From: Skeletonema tropicum
Taxonomy: Eukaryota; Bacillariophyta; Thalassiosirophyceae; Thalassiosirales; Thalassiosiraceae
Direction: 5' to 3'
DNA length: 64,000 bases
NCBI GenBank assembly: GCA_037178625.1
Contig: CM074128.1
Location: forward strand, 3,844,001-3,908,000
This document shows, one piece after another, positions 30,735-41,413 of the stretch; the first letter of the stretch is position 1; the number at the start of each line of letters is the position of its first letter. Below the pieces are notes generated by a model that saw only the letters and a list, made by a program, of their open reading frames with translations, did no database searches and was not told the origin of the DNA. The translations under genes and the position numbers were made by a program.

Positions 30735-32987
30735 TTAGTCCCAATCTATGTCCGTTGTCAAATCTTTCAAGGTCGTGACAGCGCCGTCAAAGGTAATAGG
30801 AAGATAGGCATTCTTCCCGTGATAGTCCTTGTTGCATCTCTCACCTATAGGCACGTTCCCCTCTCTACTGGTCACGACAGCTTTTTTCCATTGATCTTCG
30901 TCATTTGGCAACCCTTCCCCCCGCCCGGTCTTCCACACTGAAGCTAAATTATTGGCAATGAAATCTGCATCCTTCCAACCCTCACCAAGGAAGGGAAGGA
31001 CTAAATTTTCAGGCAAATGCACGTGACCATCATTTTTAGGACGCAAGGCAACAGACCTTCTAACGAACCCAGCATACCAGACAAGGGTATAATTAGTATC
31101 ACATCTGCGGTTGTCGTTGTGCAACTCCTTGCTATCTTTGAAAAAATCACTCAAATTATTAATCGGTCTGAACGGCATCGGTGGCAGCAATGTACTAAAT
31201 GCAAGTTTGTCTTGAATGCCGTACCTCACGAAGGTATTCGCCAATATTCTATACCCTACCCAATCAATAATGTAAGCGTAATGTCCACGATAACTAAGCC
31301 ACTGGGAAAAGTGAGGAATCTTTTCAAAGCAAACGTAGTCCTTCATTCTATCTTCGATACGAAGCCATTGCTCGTCGTTGTTTGTAATTGTGCGTTCACA
31401 ACCACAATGACACTGCACTTTGTCAAGCTCCGGCGGGGTGAACATGGTGTATAACAACTGTACCAATGATGCGCACAAAAATGATGGTGCCATAATGTAC
31501 TGGTCGCCAAACTGAAAGGTGTTGTATGGCCCCCACGCTGCATCTTTCACAAGGCGATCGTTCGAAATCGAATACACTTCCACCCGAATTTCCTCCGAGT
31601 CACCAGACATGTTGTTACTCTTAAGAGTGACGATTTGTTGTATCCTCGTTTCGGACGCTCTTGTCGAACTAGTAGTGGTCATGACCTGAAGTTGATAAGG
31701 GGCCTTGACGCTTTTCTGCACAAGGTTCTTCAAATTAGACTTAGATCTACCACGACCACCTAAGTAAACTTGAAAATGTGCGTTGTTGGACTCATTAGAA
31801 ATATCCCATATATACGCATCATATGATGCACTGGACGCATTTGCATTGGGTGAAGCCTTAACTGCATTGTCAGTGGTTGATTCGACCGGCATATTGGTAT
31901 CAGTTGATTCGACCAGCATATTGGTATCATTACCGTTCTGTGCATCGTCGTCGTATGACACAACTTGAGGGAGCTTTTGTGCCGATGAGGTATCCTTGGA
32001 TGATGCACTGGACGCATTTATGGATGCATCCTTATCATTGGGTGATTCGACCGACATATAGGTATCATTACCGTTCTGTACATCGTTGGAGTGAGTTTGA
32101 CTACCCTTATCAGCATCCTGAGTCTGAGAACAATTCTGCGTTGACGAAGGCTGTCCAAGTAGCATATGACTGTCATCACCGTCCTCATTATACGAAGGTG
32201 CGTAGAACATATCACACTCCACACTTTCATCAGCTTTTGCACCATCAGTAATGTCATCATCATCGTCATGGTTGTCATCATTCATTTGGCCATTTCCATT
32301 GTAGTCTACTGTTTTGTCAATGACAACTGTTTTGTCATCGTCTTCTTCGTTTTCAACATCCATCTCATCAGCATCGAAACCTGAAATCTGTTCTTCATTG
32401 CCATTATCTGTGGAGAATTTCTTCTTCTCCAGATCAGTTGGACCAACAGAGGAATTGGTGCCAGTGTCCACTGTGCCGGTGGTGCTCATATCTCCACTTC
32501 CAGCAGCGTTGCCCTTGACATCATCACATTTATCTTGGTCTACTGATGATTTTTTACTGTCACCGCTACTGCTGCTGCTCTGAAACGGTGTCACTTCACC
32601 ACAGGGTGCATCGACCTTCAACTTCTTCTTGGCGACGCCGCTTTCCCTATCGTTAGAACTGCCAACGTCATTGACACCCACCAGATCCTCGCTGTCAATC
32701 TTTCGCTTCCTGTCATTGTTCACCCGTGGGATGATCTCCACTCTCGCCTGCACTTCTAGCAACTCAAACGCATTCTTCCTTGCCTCCTGCTTTTGAGACT
32801 GACGGACCCCATTGACCTTGAAGGCAAACTCTTCCGATTGAGACGGCAGTTGCTCGGTATCAAACTCTTCAATGATTAATTTGCGTACTTCTGACAAGGT
32901 GGATGTGGATGAAACTTCAACGAAACCAGCTTCATTATTGGAATGAATGATGAATTCCTTCGTCTCCTCGGTAACAGAGGAGACCAT
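30735..32987 (-). CDS. Unrecognised acidic protein with possible ubiquitin-like N-terminus
   Basis: A 750-residue intronless frame. Residues ~8-85 ('EFIIHSNNEAGFVEVSSTST', 'LSEVRKLIIEEFDTEQLP', 'FAFKVNGVRQSQ') look like a small beta-grasp or adaptor domain; this is an impression, and no terminal di-Gly is seen. Residues ~95-400 are acidic, Ser/Asn-rich, with imprecise repeats such as 'NGNDTYMSVES' and 'NGNDTNMLVES'. The C-terminal ~350 residues look globular and conserved in composition ('FQFGDQYIMAPSFLCASLVQ', 'CHCGCE', 'WVGYRILANTFVRYG', 'VWKTGRGEGLPNDE'). Function unknown. It lies on the same strand between a RING protein and the SLIP-GC-like GTPase. Confidence 0.7.
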   Translation of the reverse strand: MVSSVTEETKEFIIHSNNEAGFVEVSSTSTLSEVRKLIIEEFDTEQLPSQSEEFAFKVNGVRQSQKQEARKNAFELLEVQARVEIIPRVNNDRKRKIDSEDLVGVNDVGSSNDRESGVAKKKLKVDAPCGEVTPFQSSSSSGDSKKSSVDQDKCDDVKGNAAGSGDMSTTGTVDTGTNSSVGPTDLEKKKFSTDNGNEEQISGFDADEMDVENEEDDDKTVVIDKTVDYNGNGQMNDDNHDDDDDITDGAKADESVECDMFYAPSYNEDGDDSHMLLGQPSSTQNCSQTQDADKGSQTHSNDVQNGNDTYMSVESPNDKDASINASSASSKDTSSAQKLPQVVSYDDDAQNGNDTNMLVESTDTNMPVESTTDNAVKASPNANASSASYDAYIWDISNESNNAHFQVYLGGRGRSKSNLKNLVQKSVKAPYQLQVMTTTSSTRASETRIQQIVTLKSNNMSGDSEEIRVEVYSISNDRLVKDAAWGPYNTFQFGDQYIMAPSFLCASLVQLLYTMFTPPELDKVQCHCGCERTITNNDEQWLRIEDRMKDYVCFEKIPHFSQWLSYRGHYAYIIDWVGYRILANTFVRYGIQDKLAFSTLLPPMPFRPINNLSDFFKDSKELHNDNRRCDTNYTLVWYAGFVRRSVALRPKNDGHVHLPENLVLPFLGEGWKDADFIANNLASVWKTGRGEGLPNDEDQWKKAVVTSREGNVPIGERCNKDYHGKNAYLPITFDGAVTTLKDLTTDIDWD

Positions 32988-33446
32988 GATGATATGGTGG
33001 GTATTTGTGAACGGACTGTCGAGTTGACGAATGCTTGTAGCGGATGAAAAGGCTACTTCTGTTTCAGCTTCAGTATCTCGATCGGGCGGTGCATGTAACG
33101 AGCATCAATGGGAGTGGGTTAGAGGCTTTTTTCATTTTTTATGTGCGGAAAATGTGATTTTGAAAGTGTGCGAAAGTCTCATAATTTGTCTCAACTATGA
33201 ATCGTAAGCTAATCGTAAGGGAGAAGATCATCACCAGTACGATTCTCTCACACACATCTATCACCTTGTATCTTCTTGCTTGTTGCGCTTGCTTGGTGCT
33301 CAACCTACGATACTTAGAGAGAGAGAGAGAGAGGGCTAGGTAGAGCTGTAAGTAGCTTTTATGTAAGTATTATTTCTATCATTGCATTGTAATAAGACGA
33401 AGTTCAGAGTGCAAGATCAACGCTTCCTCATCGCCTCCTCCGTTTA
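32988..33446. other. 459-bp intergenic region with (GA)n tract
   Basis: Separates two minus-strand genes. An (AG)n microsatellite of about 20 bp lies at 33315-33335. Nothing else was seen. Confidence 0.6.
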
Positions 33447-35993
33447 TCATCTTCTGTTGGGTTTCCCATCACTTGTGGCCACCATAGATGAGTATAGACC
33501 GCCTTGAATTGCAACCCCGTTGAAGAACTCTCTCATCATCATATTCCAGTTGCCCATGGCATCATGAGAAACAAGTCTAGCTGTGGTCATCTTCCATAGA
33601 TGCATGATGTGATCACGTTCTTCAGGACAGGATGCCTCGAAGAGATAGTCTTGGCCTATGCTTGATCGGACGGCAATGAGACAGTTGGGTTTTGCCATGG
33701 GCTTCCAAGCATTAGTATTGTGTGGTTTCCGACCATTAAAACTCATTCTCAGCCAGTCGTCGCCATCTGCAACGGGGACTATCTTCCTCAGTGCATATAA
33801 ACTGACTCGGTAAGGATTCAATGTAGACTCTGTCAACACGCCTTGCCCTTGCTTCAAGCCTGGCTGCGTCAACTCCCTCCACATGAGTGTGGGCTCCACG
33901 ATTTCATTACGATTACGAAAATATCCACGTTCAATCCAAACCTCACATGCGCTAGGATTCCTACGCAGCAACGATGGATTACCATTAGGAACGACACGAT
34001 GCCATTCAAGTCTCCATCGGCTATTCAAAGCATCTTGCACGTACTTTCCAATGTCAGATTTCTTTGTTGAACAAACGCCTGTTCTTATGGGGCTTTCTCC
34101 TTGTGAGAAATAATCATAGATGTAGGCCTTTTGCTCTGCATGAACAACATCATCAGTACGCTGCTGCTCACCCTCAGTAGATATGGTTGGGAATGATGGA
34201 GTAGACTTTGCACGAAGTGGGTCTATATCGTTTTCATCAAAAGTTGGAATGACGTCGCTTTTAGATCGGTGGTGCCTCCTACTCTGAGGCGTTGAAGTGG
34301 GGGCAGAGTCGCTCTTAGATCGGTAGTGCCGACGACTCTTTCTTTGCCTGAATAAAGATGTGCTGCTTTCTCTAGTGTTTGTAAGGAATGAGGATGAGGT
34401 GTGAGTGCTCGTACTTGTGTCCAACAGTGATGCACTGTCGGCATTATTTATTGCTGCGGGCGCCCAAGTGCCGACAGCAAACTGCTGCCCACAGTCACTG
34501 TCGTAATACAAGTCTTCCTGATGTGCATTGCCATCGTCACCATCTTTGATGCCTCTGCGGAAGACACAGCCTTGACAAGGCTCTAGCGCATACGTTTTCG
34601 CAGTGCACTGGTGATAGCTTCCATAATAATCAACATATCCGCCACAAGTTTCGTGAACTCTTCCACTGATATCGATAATGCTGCTAGCGTTGGCATCCTT
34701 CGAAGAGCAGCACCAGTAACTATCCAGGCTGGCAAAGAAGTCATCTTCAACCTCTGTGGTTATAGTGTCGCAATGGTTCGTTTTCTTGGCTCGATTTAGG
34801 CTGTCATTCTGGGCATTACTACTACTTGATCCATGCTGCTCTTCTCCCGTCCAGAATGCCTCGTCCATTACAGAAGAAGGAGAGCGTCTGTCGGCAGCAA
34901 ATGACTTGGAACGTCTTAGTGAGGTAATCTCAGTGTCTAAAGGAGTCATCATTGCACTTGAGTAGAATGGACGGGAAATAGTTGACGAAAACATCGGTTG
35001 TGAGGGATCCCTCAGGGACCTATCGTGTGTAGCCATCATTTGGTCCCTCACCAGTGTAGGTGCAGGAATTGAGTCCAGCTCCTTCATCAAGTCATTCTTG
35101 CGTTTATGGCGAAGATAGGTGGGTGCCCTTGCTCTATTTCTGAGACGAGGAATTGTCGCCACATTGTCAAGGAACTCTTCAGATTCCATCTCCTCCTGGA
35201 TCGACGTGGAAGCCCTTATGGATGATCGACTATCACACGATGTTTCGCCGTCTTCTTCCTCCAGCTGCGCCAAAAGCTCTTGTCTATTATGAATGACATC
35301 TTCAATGATACCTTTAATGCTGGTACGACAATTAGGACATTTCAGATGAACCTTCACATGACGGTTGCCGTCACTTGCCATTTCATATTGATCTTTGGAA
35401 GCCTTGACGAGAGATGACATACACTTGAGGCAAAAGTCGTAGGAGCAATTTCTGCCTGTGCATTGCATAGGATAGAGGAGGTCAGCATCAGACATGGAAT
35501 TAAGACATATTGGACATTCCCCGATGTTCTCATCATCACTTGATTTGCTTGTACATGAACCAAATTCCCCAATAGTAGAGGGATAATCAACATAATAGCT
35601 TGAAGGGGTAGCTGTGGCTTTGGGGTGATCACGAATCAGCGACAGTGATCTTCCTAGTTGCTGTTCATAAGACTCTGTAGCTATGTCAAAAGTAATATCA
35701 TGGACATTACTCTCAGCCGAATTATGAGATGTTTGATTGGAGTCATCATCAATCAAACTGTTGTTCAGCACATTTCTATCACGGACACAGTTCTTGTCAG
35801 AGGAATGATCTATGGCTTTCACAGAGGAATGATCCTCTTGAAGGGGGACTTTGTCATCATTGGAAGCGTTGGTATCAACCCATTCCACTTGCGTCAAACA
35901 AGCAGAGCAATGAAAAACACTAGTGGGTGATAAAATATTGACCCACCATGAACCGACAGCGGATACTGGACGGTCCTCCTTTGCAGTGCTCAT
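33447..35993 (-). CDS. RING-finger protein with C-terminal PH-like domain
   Basis: 848 residues from a clear ATG. A RING-type zinc finger starts near residue 160: CPIC, then 'MQCTGRNCSYDFCLKCMSSL', a ~30-residue loop and 'LKCPNC'; this suggests E3 ubiquitin-ligase activity, though the spacing is that of a RING variant. Residues ~250-600 are low-complexity and Ser/Arg-rich, with a duplicated 'RRHYRSKSDSAPTS' / 'RRHHRSKSDVIPTF'. The last ~170 residues include 'DDWLRMSFNGRKPHN', 'NCLIAVRSSIGQDYLFEASC' and 'ERDHIMHLWKMTTARLV', which fit a PH-like fold ending in its alpha helix, suggesting membrane or partner binding. No introns. Target unknown. Confidence 0.82.
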   Translation of the reverse strand: MSTAKEDRPVSAVGSWWVNILSPTSVFHCSACLTQVEWVDTNASNDDKVPLQEDHSSVKAIDHSSDKNCVRDRNVLNNSLIDDDSNQTSHNSAESNVHDITFDIATESYEQQLGRSLSLIRDHPKATATPSSYYVDYPSTIGEFGSCTSKSSDDENIGECPICLNSMSDADLLYPMQCTGRNCSYDFCLKCMSSLVKASKDQYEMASDGNRHVKVHLKCPNCRTSIKGIIEDVIHNRQELLAQLEEEDGETSCDSRSSIRASTSIQEEMESEEFLDNVATIPRLRNRARAPTYLRHKRKNDLMKELDSIPAPTLVRDQMMATHDRSLRDPSQPMFSSTISRPFYSSAMMTPLDTEITSLRRSKSFAADRRSPSSVMDEAFWTGEEQHGSSSSNAQNDSLNRAKKTNHCDTITTEVEDDFFASLDSYWCCSSKDANASSIIDISGRVHETCGGYVDYYGSYHQCTAKTYALEPCQGCVFRRGIKDGDDGNAHQEDLYYDSDCGQQFAVGTWAPAAINNADSASLLDTSTSTHTSSSFLTNTRESSTSLFRQRKSRRHYRSKSDSAPTSTPQSRRHHRSKSDVIPTFDENDIDPLRAKSTPSFPTISTEGEQQRTDDVVHAEQKAYIYDYFSQGESPIRTGVCSTKKSDIGKYVQDALNSRWRLEWHRVVPNGNPSLLRRNPSACEVWIERGYFRNRNEIVEPTLMWRELTQPGLKQGQGVLTESTLNPYRVSLYALRKIVPVADGDDWLRMSFNGRKPHNTNAWKPMAKPNCLIAVRSSIGQDYLFEASCPEERDHIMHLWKMTTARLVSHDAMGNWNMMMREFFNGVAIQGGLYSSMVATSDGKPNRR

Positions 35994-37002
35994 CTCTATG
36001 TCTTATTTTCCTTGTCTGAAGCGCTTCTGCAACGCTATATGACAATAATATAGAGAAATTTTGAAGCACGAGCGATTCTTCACATATCGCATATGTTCGC
36101 GGAAATCTACTAATTTTTTGGGCGGCATAATGAGTACTACTGTGTTGGTAATGAGATCGTGTTGTGTTTTTCAATTCCATTCAGCGTGCAACTTACCTCG
36201 TGTACATGGAGAAAGATGCAAAATTCAGAAAGTCAAATGTCACAGCTTTAATAAATTACTTAGGGCTAGGTAGAGCGTGAGATTACTATTGCTAAGTATT
36301 GGTTCCTACATGCGTACGTCCGTAACTAAGAAGGCACGTAAACTCGAACGTCACTAAAAAGTGTCGATTGTTGCATTTAAAAGTGACGATACAGATGGCT
36401 AACAGTACAGGTTCGGTACTTACTGTCTGGATGCTCGCTGATGTAATCGGAAAAATCTGCGCTCTAGTTAGTGGTAGACGCTCTTCAACAAGGCAAACAA
36501 AACTGGTCACCAAATTCAAATTGATGCGCGCGAGTCACCCTTCTTCAAAACGAGAACTTGCTCAGAATGGGAACCATAACTCTCACCCCTCTCTTCCAAT
36601 GAATTTGCCCACAAGAGTGATCAGCGATCTTGAAAACTGGGAGGGGCTACGTTGGGCACGGCTTTTCTGGGCACGGGTTGGGCACGCCCTATGATGTGAC
36701 GATTCTGCCACGTCACCATACCACGCTCTCCCACCACCCCTTCTTTCCACCACAAGCCCCGCACAAAACTCACAAGAGTGAAGGGTCATGAACTTAGCGG
36801 AATAGGTTCGGATAGCATTCGGATAAGACGTCCTGACATGATCGGCTTGTAATTACATTGTTCCTATCATAGTGGCGACCTTGGAGATATTGAATCATCC
36901 ATCCATCGGCGGTTTCCCTGTAAAGGTTAAACTGTTGACACATACTTTATTGGTGGTGTGCTGCAAAATACATAAGTGCATTTTTCTCACAGGATTAGCG
37001 CC
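35994..37002. other. 1-kb divergent intergenic region
   Basis: Lies between the divergent RING and two-repeat protein genes. 'gttgggcacg' occurs twice (about 36651 and 36675). A short frame at 36368-36694 has no ATG-supported start context or recognisable motif. No RNA gene was seen. Confidence 0.55.
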
Positions 37003-39645
37003 ATGGCAGATTTAAGCCGCAAAGCGCAAGAGGCTGCAGCAGCAGCCCTAGCGTCGCCATTCGCTCGTCGTATTTCCGAGAGTATCGCCATTGTGACCAA
37101 TAAAAATGCGTCCTTTTTGGATAACATGTGTGGACAATTCCGCAATGCTGGTGACGACGACGATGATTCCGTCGTGGGTGGGAGGAGGGAAGGACGAGGG
37201 GGAAGGGGTAGACGCGACCGTGGTAGAAGGCCGCAGGGATCTTTTGATTACGAGGATGATGAAACCGAGTATACGTATGACGATGATACTTATGCCGATG
37301 ACGGAACCCCCAATAGGCGCCGGGGGGGACGTAACAGGGGGAGAGGCGGACGATCAGTTGCGGATGATGCATCTAGTTACACTGGATATACTGGCTATAC
37401 TGATGACGATACGCTAGACAACAATACGGTTAGCACTTACAATGATCACAGACCATCATCCAAGAAGAGACGGGATGATGATACCTATGACTCGAAAATG
37501 ATCCAAAAGCCCCTAGCATCTGGTTTTGCCAAGCGGTGTTACTTCACCAAGGCGGGGATTGGTCGGAATAATCAGCACTATGAGGGGCTCACTTTGACTG
37601 GAAACACAATTTTGATGTTGGCGTCTGCCATGAATTTGAAGGGATGCCCTACCATTTGTGATGAAGATTTGAGGAGGGTGGAACAATCATATCCCAACCA
37701 ATTTAGTAGACTACCCGATGAGTTGCTCCTCAGTAGTGGATGGAGACGTATTTCCAAATACTGCCACTTCAGCCATAAGCCTATACCCGATGGAGTTCCC
37801 TTCTTCCATTCTCGTAAGCGATGTCATCCTAGTGGGGGCTTTTACTATCTTCTTTGCAGTGCCGTTGGAATGGTTCGCTTGATTGACGTCGAACCGATCA
37901 GTCGGGATGCTCTGGTTTTGCTGCAGACGGATTTTCCCCAATCCTGTGAGAAGGTTCCCCAGGAGCTGGTTCGAAGATCCCAATCAATGGACTCTTGTGA
38001 ATAAGTTTTGCTTCTTTTCTGGTGGACCCATTAATGTTGAGGAGGATGTTTTCTACAAAGCAGAATTAGGTGGGAACGAAATTTACATGCTGGCATTCTT
38101 GAGCCCTACTTTGTCCCCAGAGGAGTTGTACCGTCTCAAGGAGACTCCTAATGGTCAGGAAAATTCAGGGCCGCTGAAAAGTGTCAAGGCCGTGGAAGAA
38201 GTCGAATCCGTGTATAATCTGACCAACCAAGATTTCGATGACTTAAAAATGTATCACATGGGACCATGCCGAGCCCTTCCACCGCATTTGCTCAGTCCAG
38301 ATGCATGGCATAAGGTATTACCGCCGCCGTTTGCGACTGCCAGGGAAGAAGCTTTGATGATTGCACAAGATTGGGAGAGTCGATTCCCTTCAGCACAACC
38401 TGCAGTCCCTGCCCCTGCGCCTTTGGAAGAAAAGAAGGTAGAAACTATTAGTTCAGGGTATGTGGAGTTTGGAGAAACTGGACAAATGAAACGACCAACA
38501 CTATCTCAGGATCCTACCGAAAGTTATCAGCAGCAGCCGCACATGCAACCACAACACTTGCCTTTAGATCCTTCGGACGAACGCCCATCTGAGTATCCTC
38601 CTGGACAAATGCATCATGAATATCCACCCCAATACCCCGGGCAGTTACATCAACCACCCCATGGCATGATGCAAGATCCAAATGGGCAATATCAACCACA
38701 GACAACTTACCCGTCTCAATTTCAACCACAACAATACGGCGCACCTCCCATGAGTAGCTATTCAGGAGAAGTGATGCAATCTTCTTATGACCCTATGCCT
38801 CAGATGGAAATGGAGATTGAAAACTCGCAAGCACCTACTCCAATGAATAAGTACGTGAGAGAGGTGGAAGAAGGAGTTGGATGGGATCAACCGTAAGTCA
38901 TTTTGGTATGTGTCTGTCTTAAAGGTTCCGTCGCTCAATTTCACCTCACGCCTGTTCATTTTCTTCTTTTAGTCATGACGAAGCATTTATCCCTAATCCT
39001 AAACTGAACATGACGCGAGGCCGTCAAATGGATCCTGAAGATACGTCATTTTCCAAGTTCCGAGTGGATCCACCAGATTCGTATGTCATGGATGATCCAA
39101 CATTTACAAGTGGTGCAATGGGCGGAAGCAAACTGAAAGAACTAGCTATGAAACGGGTGGAAGCTAGATCACCGAAGCAATCTCTTGCAGCCAAGTTGGC
39201 AGCAAAACGAGCAATGCTTTTAGCAGATGATGATGAAACGGTTGGAGATTCGACCATTGCAACGTCACTAGTGTCAGATGCCACAACAGAATTTTCAGTC
39301 AGCGAGAAAAATTCTCGACGTGCTCTCATTCTCCAGATGGCAAAGGCGCGGATGAAAGGGCTGCAGAAGGACAAAATTGCAGAAGACCCTGCTGAGAGCA
39401 AAGCTGAAGGCAAAAATGAGTCATTGCCTTCGTCATCGGAATTGCCAGAAGTTAAAGTTGAAGGCAGATATGAGTCACCTTCTTGGAAAGCGCCAGAAGT
39501 TAAAGTTGAAGGCAGAAACGAGTCACCGCCTTCATGGAAAGCGCCAGAAGTTCAAGATCCAGAGACCCCTCGGGATGAGATATTACCTGGTGGTGGCATG
39601 TCAGGCGAGTTTTCAGCAGGATTGTCAAGCCTGGAATTGGATTGA
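37003..39645 (+). CDS. Novel protein with two copies of a ~70-residue domain; reading frame broken once
   Basis: Start at ATG 37003 (in-frame sequence upstream lacks ATG). Exons 37003-38892 and 38973-39645, with an 80-bp GT-AG intron. A +1 shift near 37955-37980 is needed to join the frames, giving 853 residues. An Arg/Gly/Asp-rich N-terminus ('GRGGRGRRDRGRRPQG') precedes two matching domains: 'QFSRLPDELLLSSGWRRISK' with 'YCHFSHKPIP', and 'KVPQEL...WTLVNKFCFFSGGPI', each followed by a hydrophobic 'FYYLLCSA' / 'IYMLAFLS' strand. The frame break lies inside the second copy, and the repeat match shows that both frames belong to one protein. A Pro/Gln/His-rich region, then a charged tail with a ~51-bp repeat (39446-39555) complete it. 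Family unknown. Confidence 0.72.
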
Positions 39646-39819
39646 GCGGACATTTTGTAAAGGATTAGGGTGTAAGACACATCTGCTAACAAAGAGAATG
39701 TGGTCACTGTAATATGCACCTAAAGAAACGTATTTATCAGCTGTTATCACACTAAGCTATTTTACTATTCTCAACTTCACTTGAAAGCCCCACAAAAATA
39801 CCCCCTTCCCCTTTTAGCT

Positions 39820-40728
39820 TCACATCTCTGATTTTGAGTGTGAAAATACATATCTATCAATATCAGCAGCCTTGCCATGATTACCAAGCTGCGTGTGAAT
39901 CTTGGAGATATTTCTCAATATTCCAAGCACATTAGGATGTTTATCACCGTACTCCTTCCTGTAAGAAGTCAACGCCTTGGCACATGCCTTGAGTGCCAGC
40001 TCATGTTGTTGCTTCTCTTGGTGAATTAACGATATCTTCACCCAAATCTCGGCTACATCAAGATGTTGCTCTCCGAGTAAAGCCTCTCTCATGTATACAG
40101 CCGTGCACAAGCTATCAATTGCATCATCGTGCCGTCCAAGAGCAAGAAGAGAGTTGCCAATAAGCACCCTGGCGTTGATAGTGCGTTTGTCACAATCGCC
40201 AACCTGTGCCTGGTATATGTGGAATGCTTCCTCGTACAGCTTTAATGCAAGCTTCACTGATTTTGTAGAATTATATTCAATCGCAGTAGTTTCATCACCC
40301 ATTCTCAAGTAAATGTCAGCGATCTGGATGCTGTGGAATCCGTAGTCTTCAGCCGCTTCCTCAATCTCTGGCACATATTTCTTGAGCTCTTCAACTGTTT
40401 TTGGATTGAATCGAGGTACAATTTTCTTGCCGCTTTGACTTCGACTGATCTCAATGGTATCTATCATATTTGCCGTCGATTCATTATCTTCTCTGCTGAC
40501 AGCGTTTAGAATTATTTCGACAAAGCTCTTGCTAGCGAGACCTGCGCCGCTATGCTCGACCGCGGGGAAGACATCATCACGAGATTCTATTTCATTATTA
40601 CCACCGCAAAAGTCCAGATCAAATGCATCACACCAGGATAGGACACCGTCGTAATACGAATCATCTGTGGAGTGTCGGCGACTACTCTCGTCGTAGCGTT
40701 CACTGCCAGATTTAACTTCCGACAGCAT
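39820..40728 (-). CDS. Tetratricopeptide-repeat protein (kinesin light chain-like repeats)
   Basis: 302 residues. From about residue 125 there are at least four TPR units of the 42-residue kinesin-light-chain type: 'ALKLYEEAFHIYQAQVGD', 'LIGNSLLALGRHDDAIDSL' with 'REALLGEQHLDVAEIW', 'ALKACAKALTSYRKEYGDKH' and 'NISKIHTQLGNHGKAADI'. The N-terminal 120 residues are not recognised. TPR arrays bind partner proteins; no enzymatic domain is present. Such proteins are numerous in diatoms, so a specific role cannot be given. Confidence 0.82.
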   Translation of the reverse strand: MLSEVKSGSERYDESSRRHSTDDSYYDGVLSWCDAFDLDFCGGNNEIESRDDVFPAVEHSGAGLASKSFVEIILNAVSREDNESTANMIDTIEISRSQSGKKIVPRFNPKTVEELKKYVPEIEEAAEDYGFHSIQIADIYLRMGDETTAIEYNSTKSVKLALKLYEEAFHIYQAQVGDCDKRTINARVLIGNSLLALGRHDDAIDSLCTAVYMREALLGEQHLDVAEIWVKISLIHQEKQQHELALKACAKALTSYRKEYGDKHPNVLGILRNISKIHTQLGNHGKAADIDRYVFSHSKSEM

Positions 40729-41413
40729 GGTTACCTACAAGTCTTTTTTGGTTGGTTTGCTGCTGCAGCTACTCCCTCCAATGCATTTCGGAGAAAAGTA
40801 AGTAGAATTCAAGCTACTCACGTTTAGGTGCACCAAGAGAAGTGCACCTTCATGTGAGAGGACCAAAAAATGACTTTGAACTCAAATTCGAACTCAAATG
40901 TTGTCTAATTCCTACGTACGTTGAAATTTTTTTCGGGAGAAAGTCAGGAAGCCATGAGCATTTACCTACTCATGTGCCGTGTGCCCCGGTTGCTTTGAGA
41001 GGGGGGGAACGCTTCTACGAAACGGCTCTGCTCTTTCTGTCCTCTTGTCTATCTACTAATAACTATGGGAAGCCGGGGAGGGAGGTCAAGTGCCATAATA
41101 GGTTCAGTGAATAGTAAATTGATTTTATCGAAGAATTTGCTTCATGCCACTAAAACAGGTGACACTTTTGTTACCCAAACTATCGTAGTGAAAACCTTCC
41201 ACCGATCCACTCAAATGAAGTGATTGTCAAATGAAGTGATTGTGTATTATTGTAATACAGGCCTACCTTCAAAGCTCATCACCATCTTCCACATCGCTCC
41301 ACATTGCCATCTGTTGCAAAATAAACAGCCGAGTCTGCATCCAATCCTTCAACTCAACTTTCAGCCCACCTTTGGAACTAATCTTTACCAATCTTGCGAT
41401 CTCTTCCTCCAAC
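40729..41413. other. 685-bp intergenic region with element fragment and short duplication
   Basis: At 40907-40917 AATTCCTACGT followed by 'acgttgaaattttt' matches the right end of the element at 4313-6376. A 16-bp perfect tandem duplication of CAAATGAAGTGATTGT is at 41212-41243. No gene is seen. Confidence 0.65.

Noticed and set aside
36368..36694. Small plus-strand gene
   Set aside because: No ATG-supported start context, no motif, and composition like the surrounding intergenic DNA.
37950..38005. Programmed +1 frameshift at the stop codon
   Set aside because: The repeat alignment needs the new frame from 'QWTLVNKF' onward, well before the zero-frame TAA, so the shift cannot occur at the stop; no common slippery motif is seen at the six sites.
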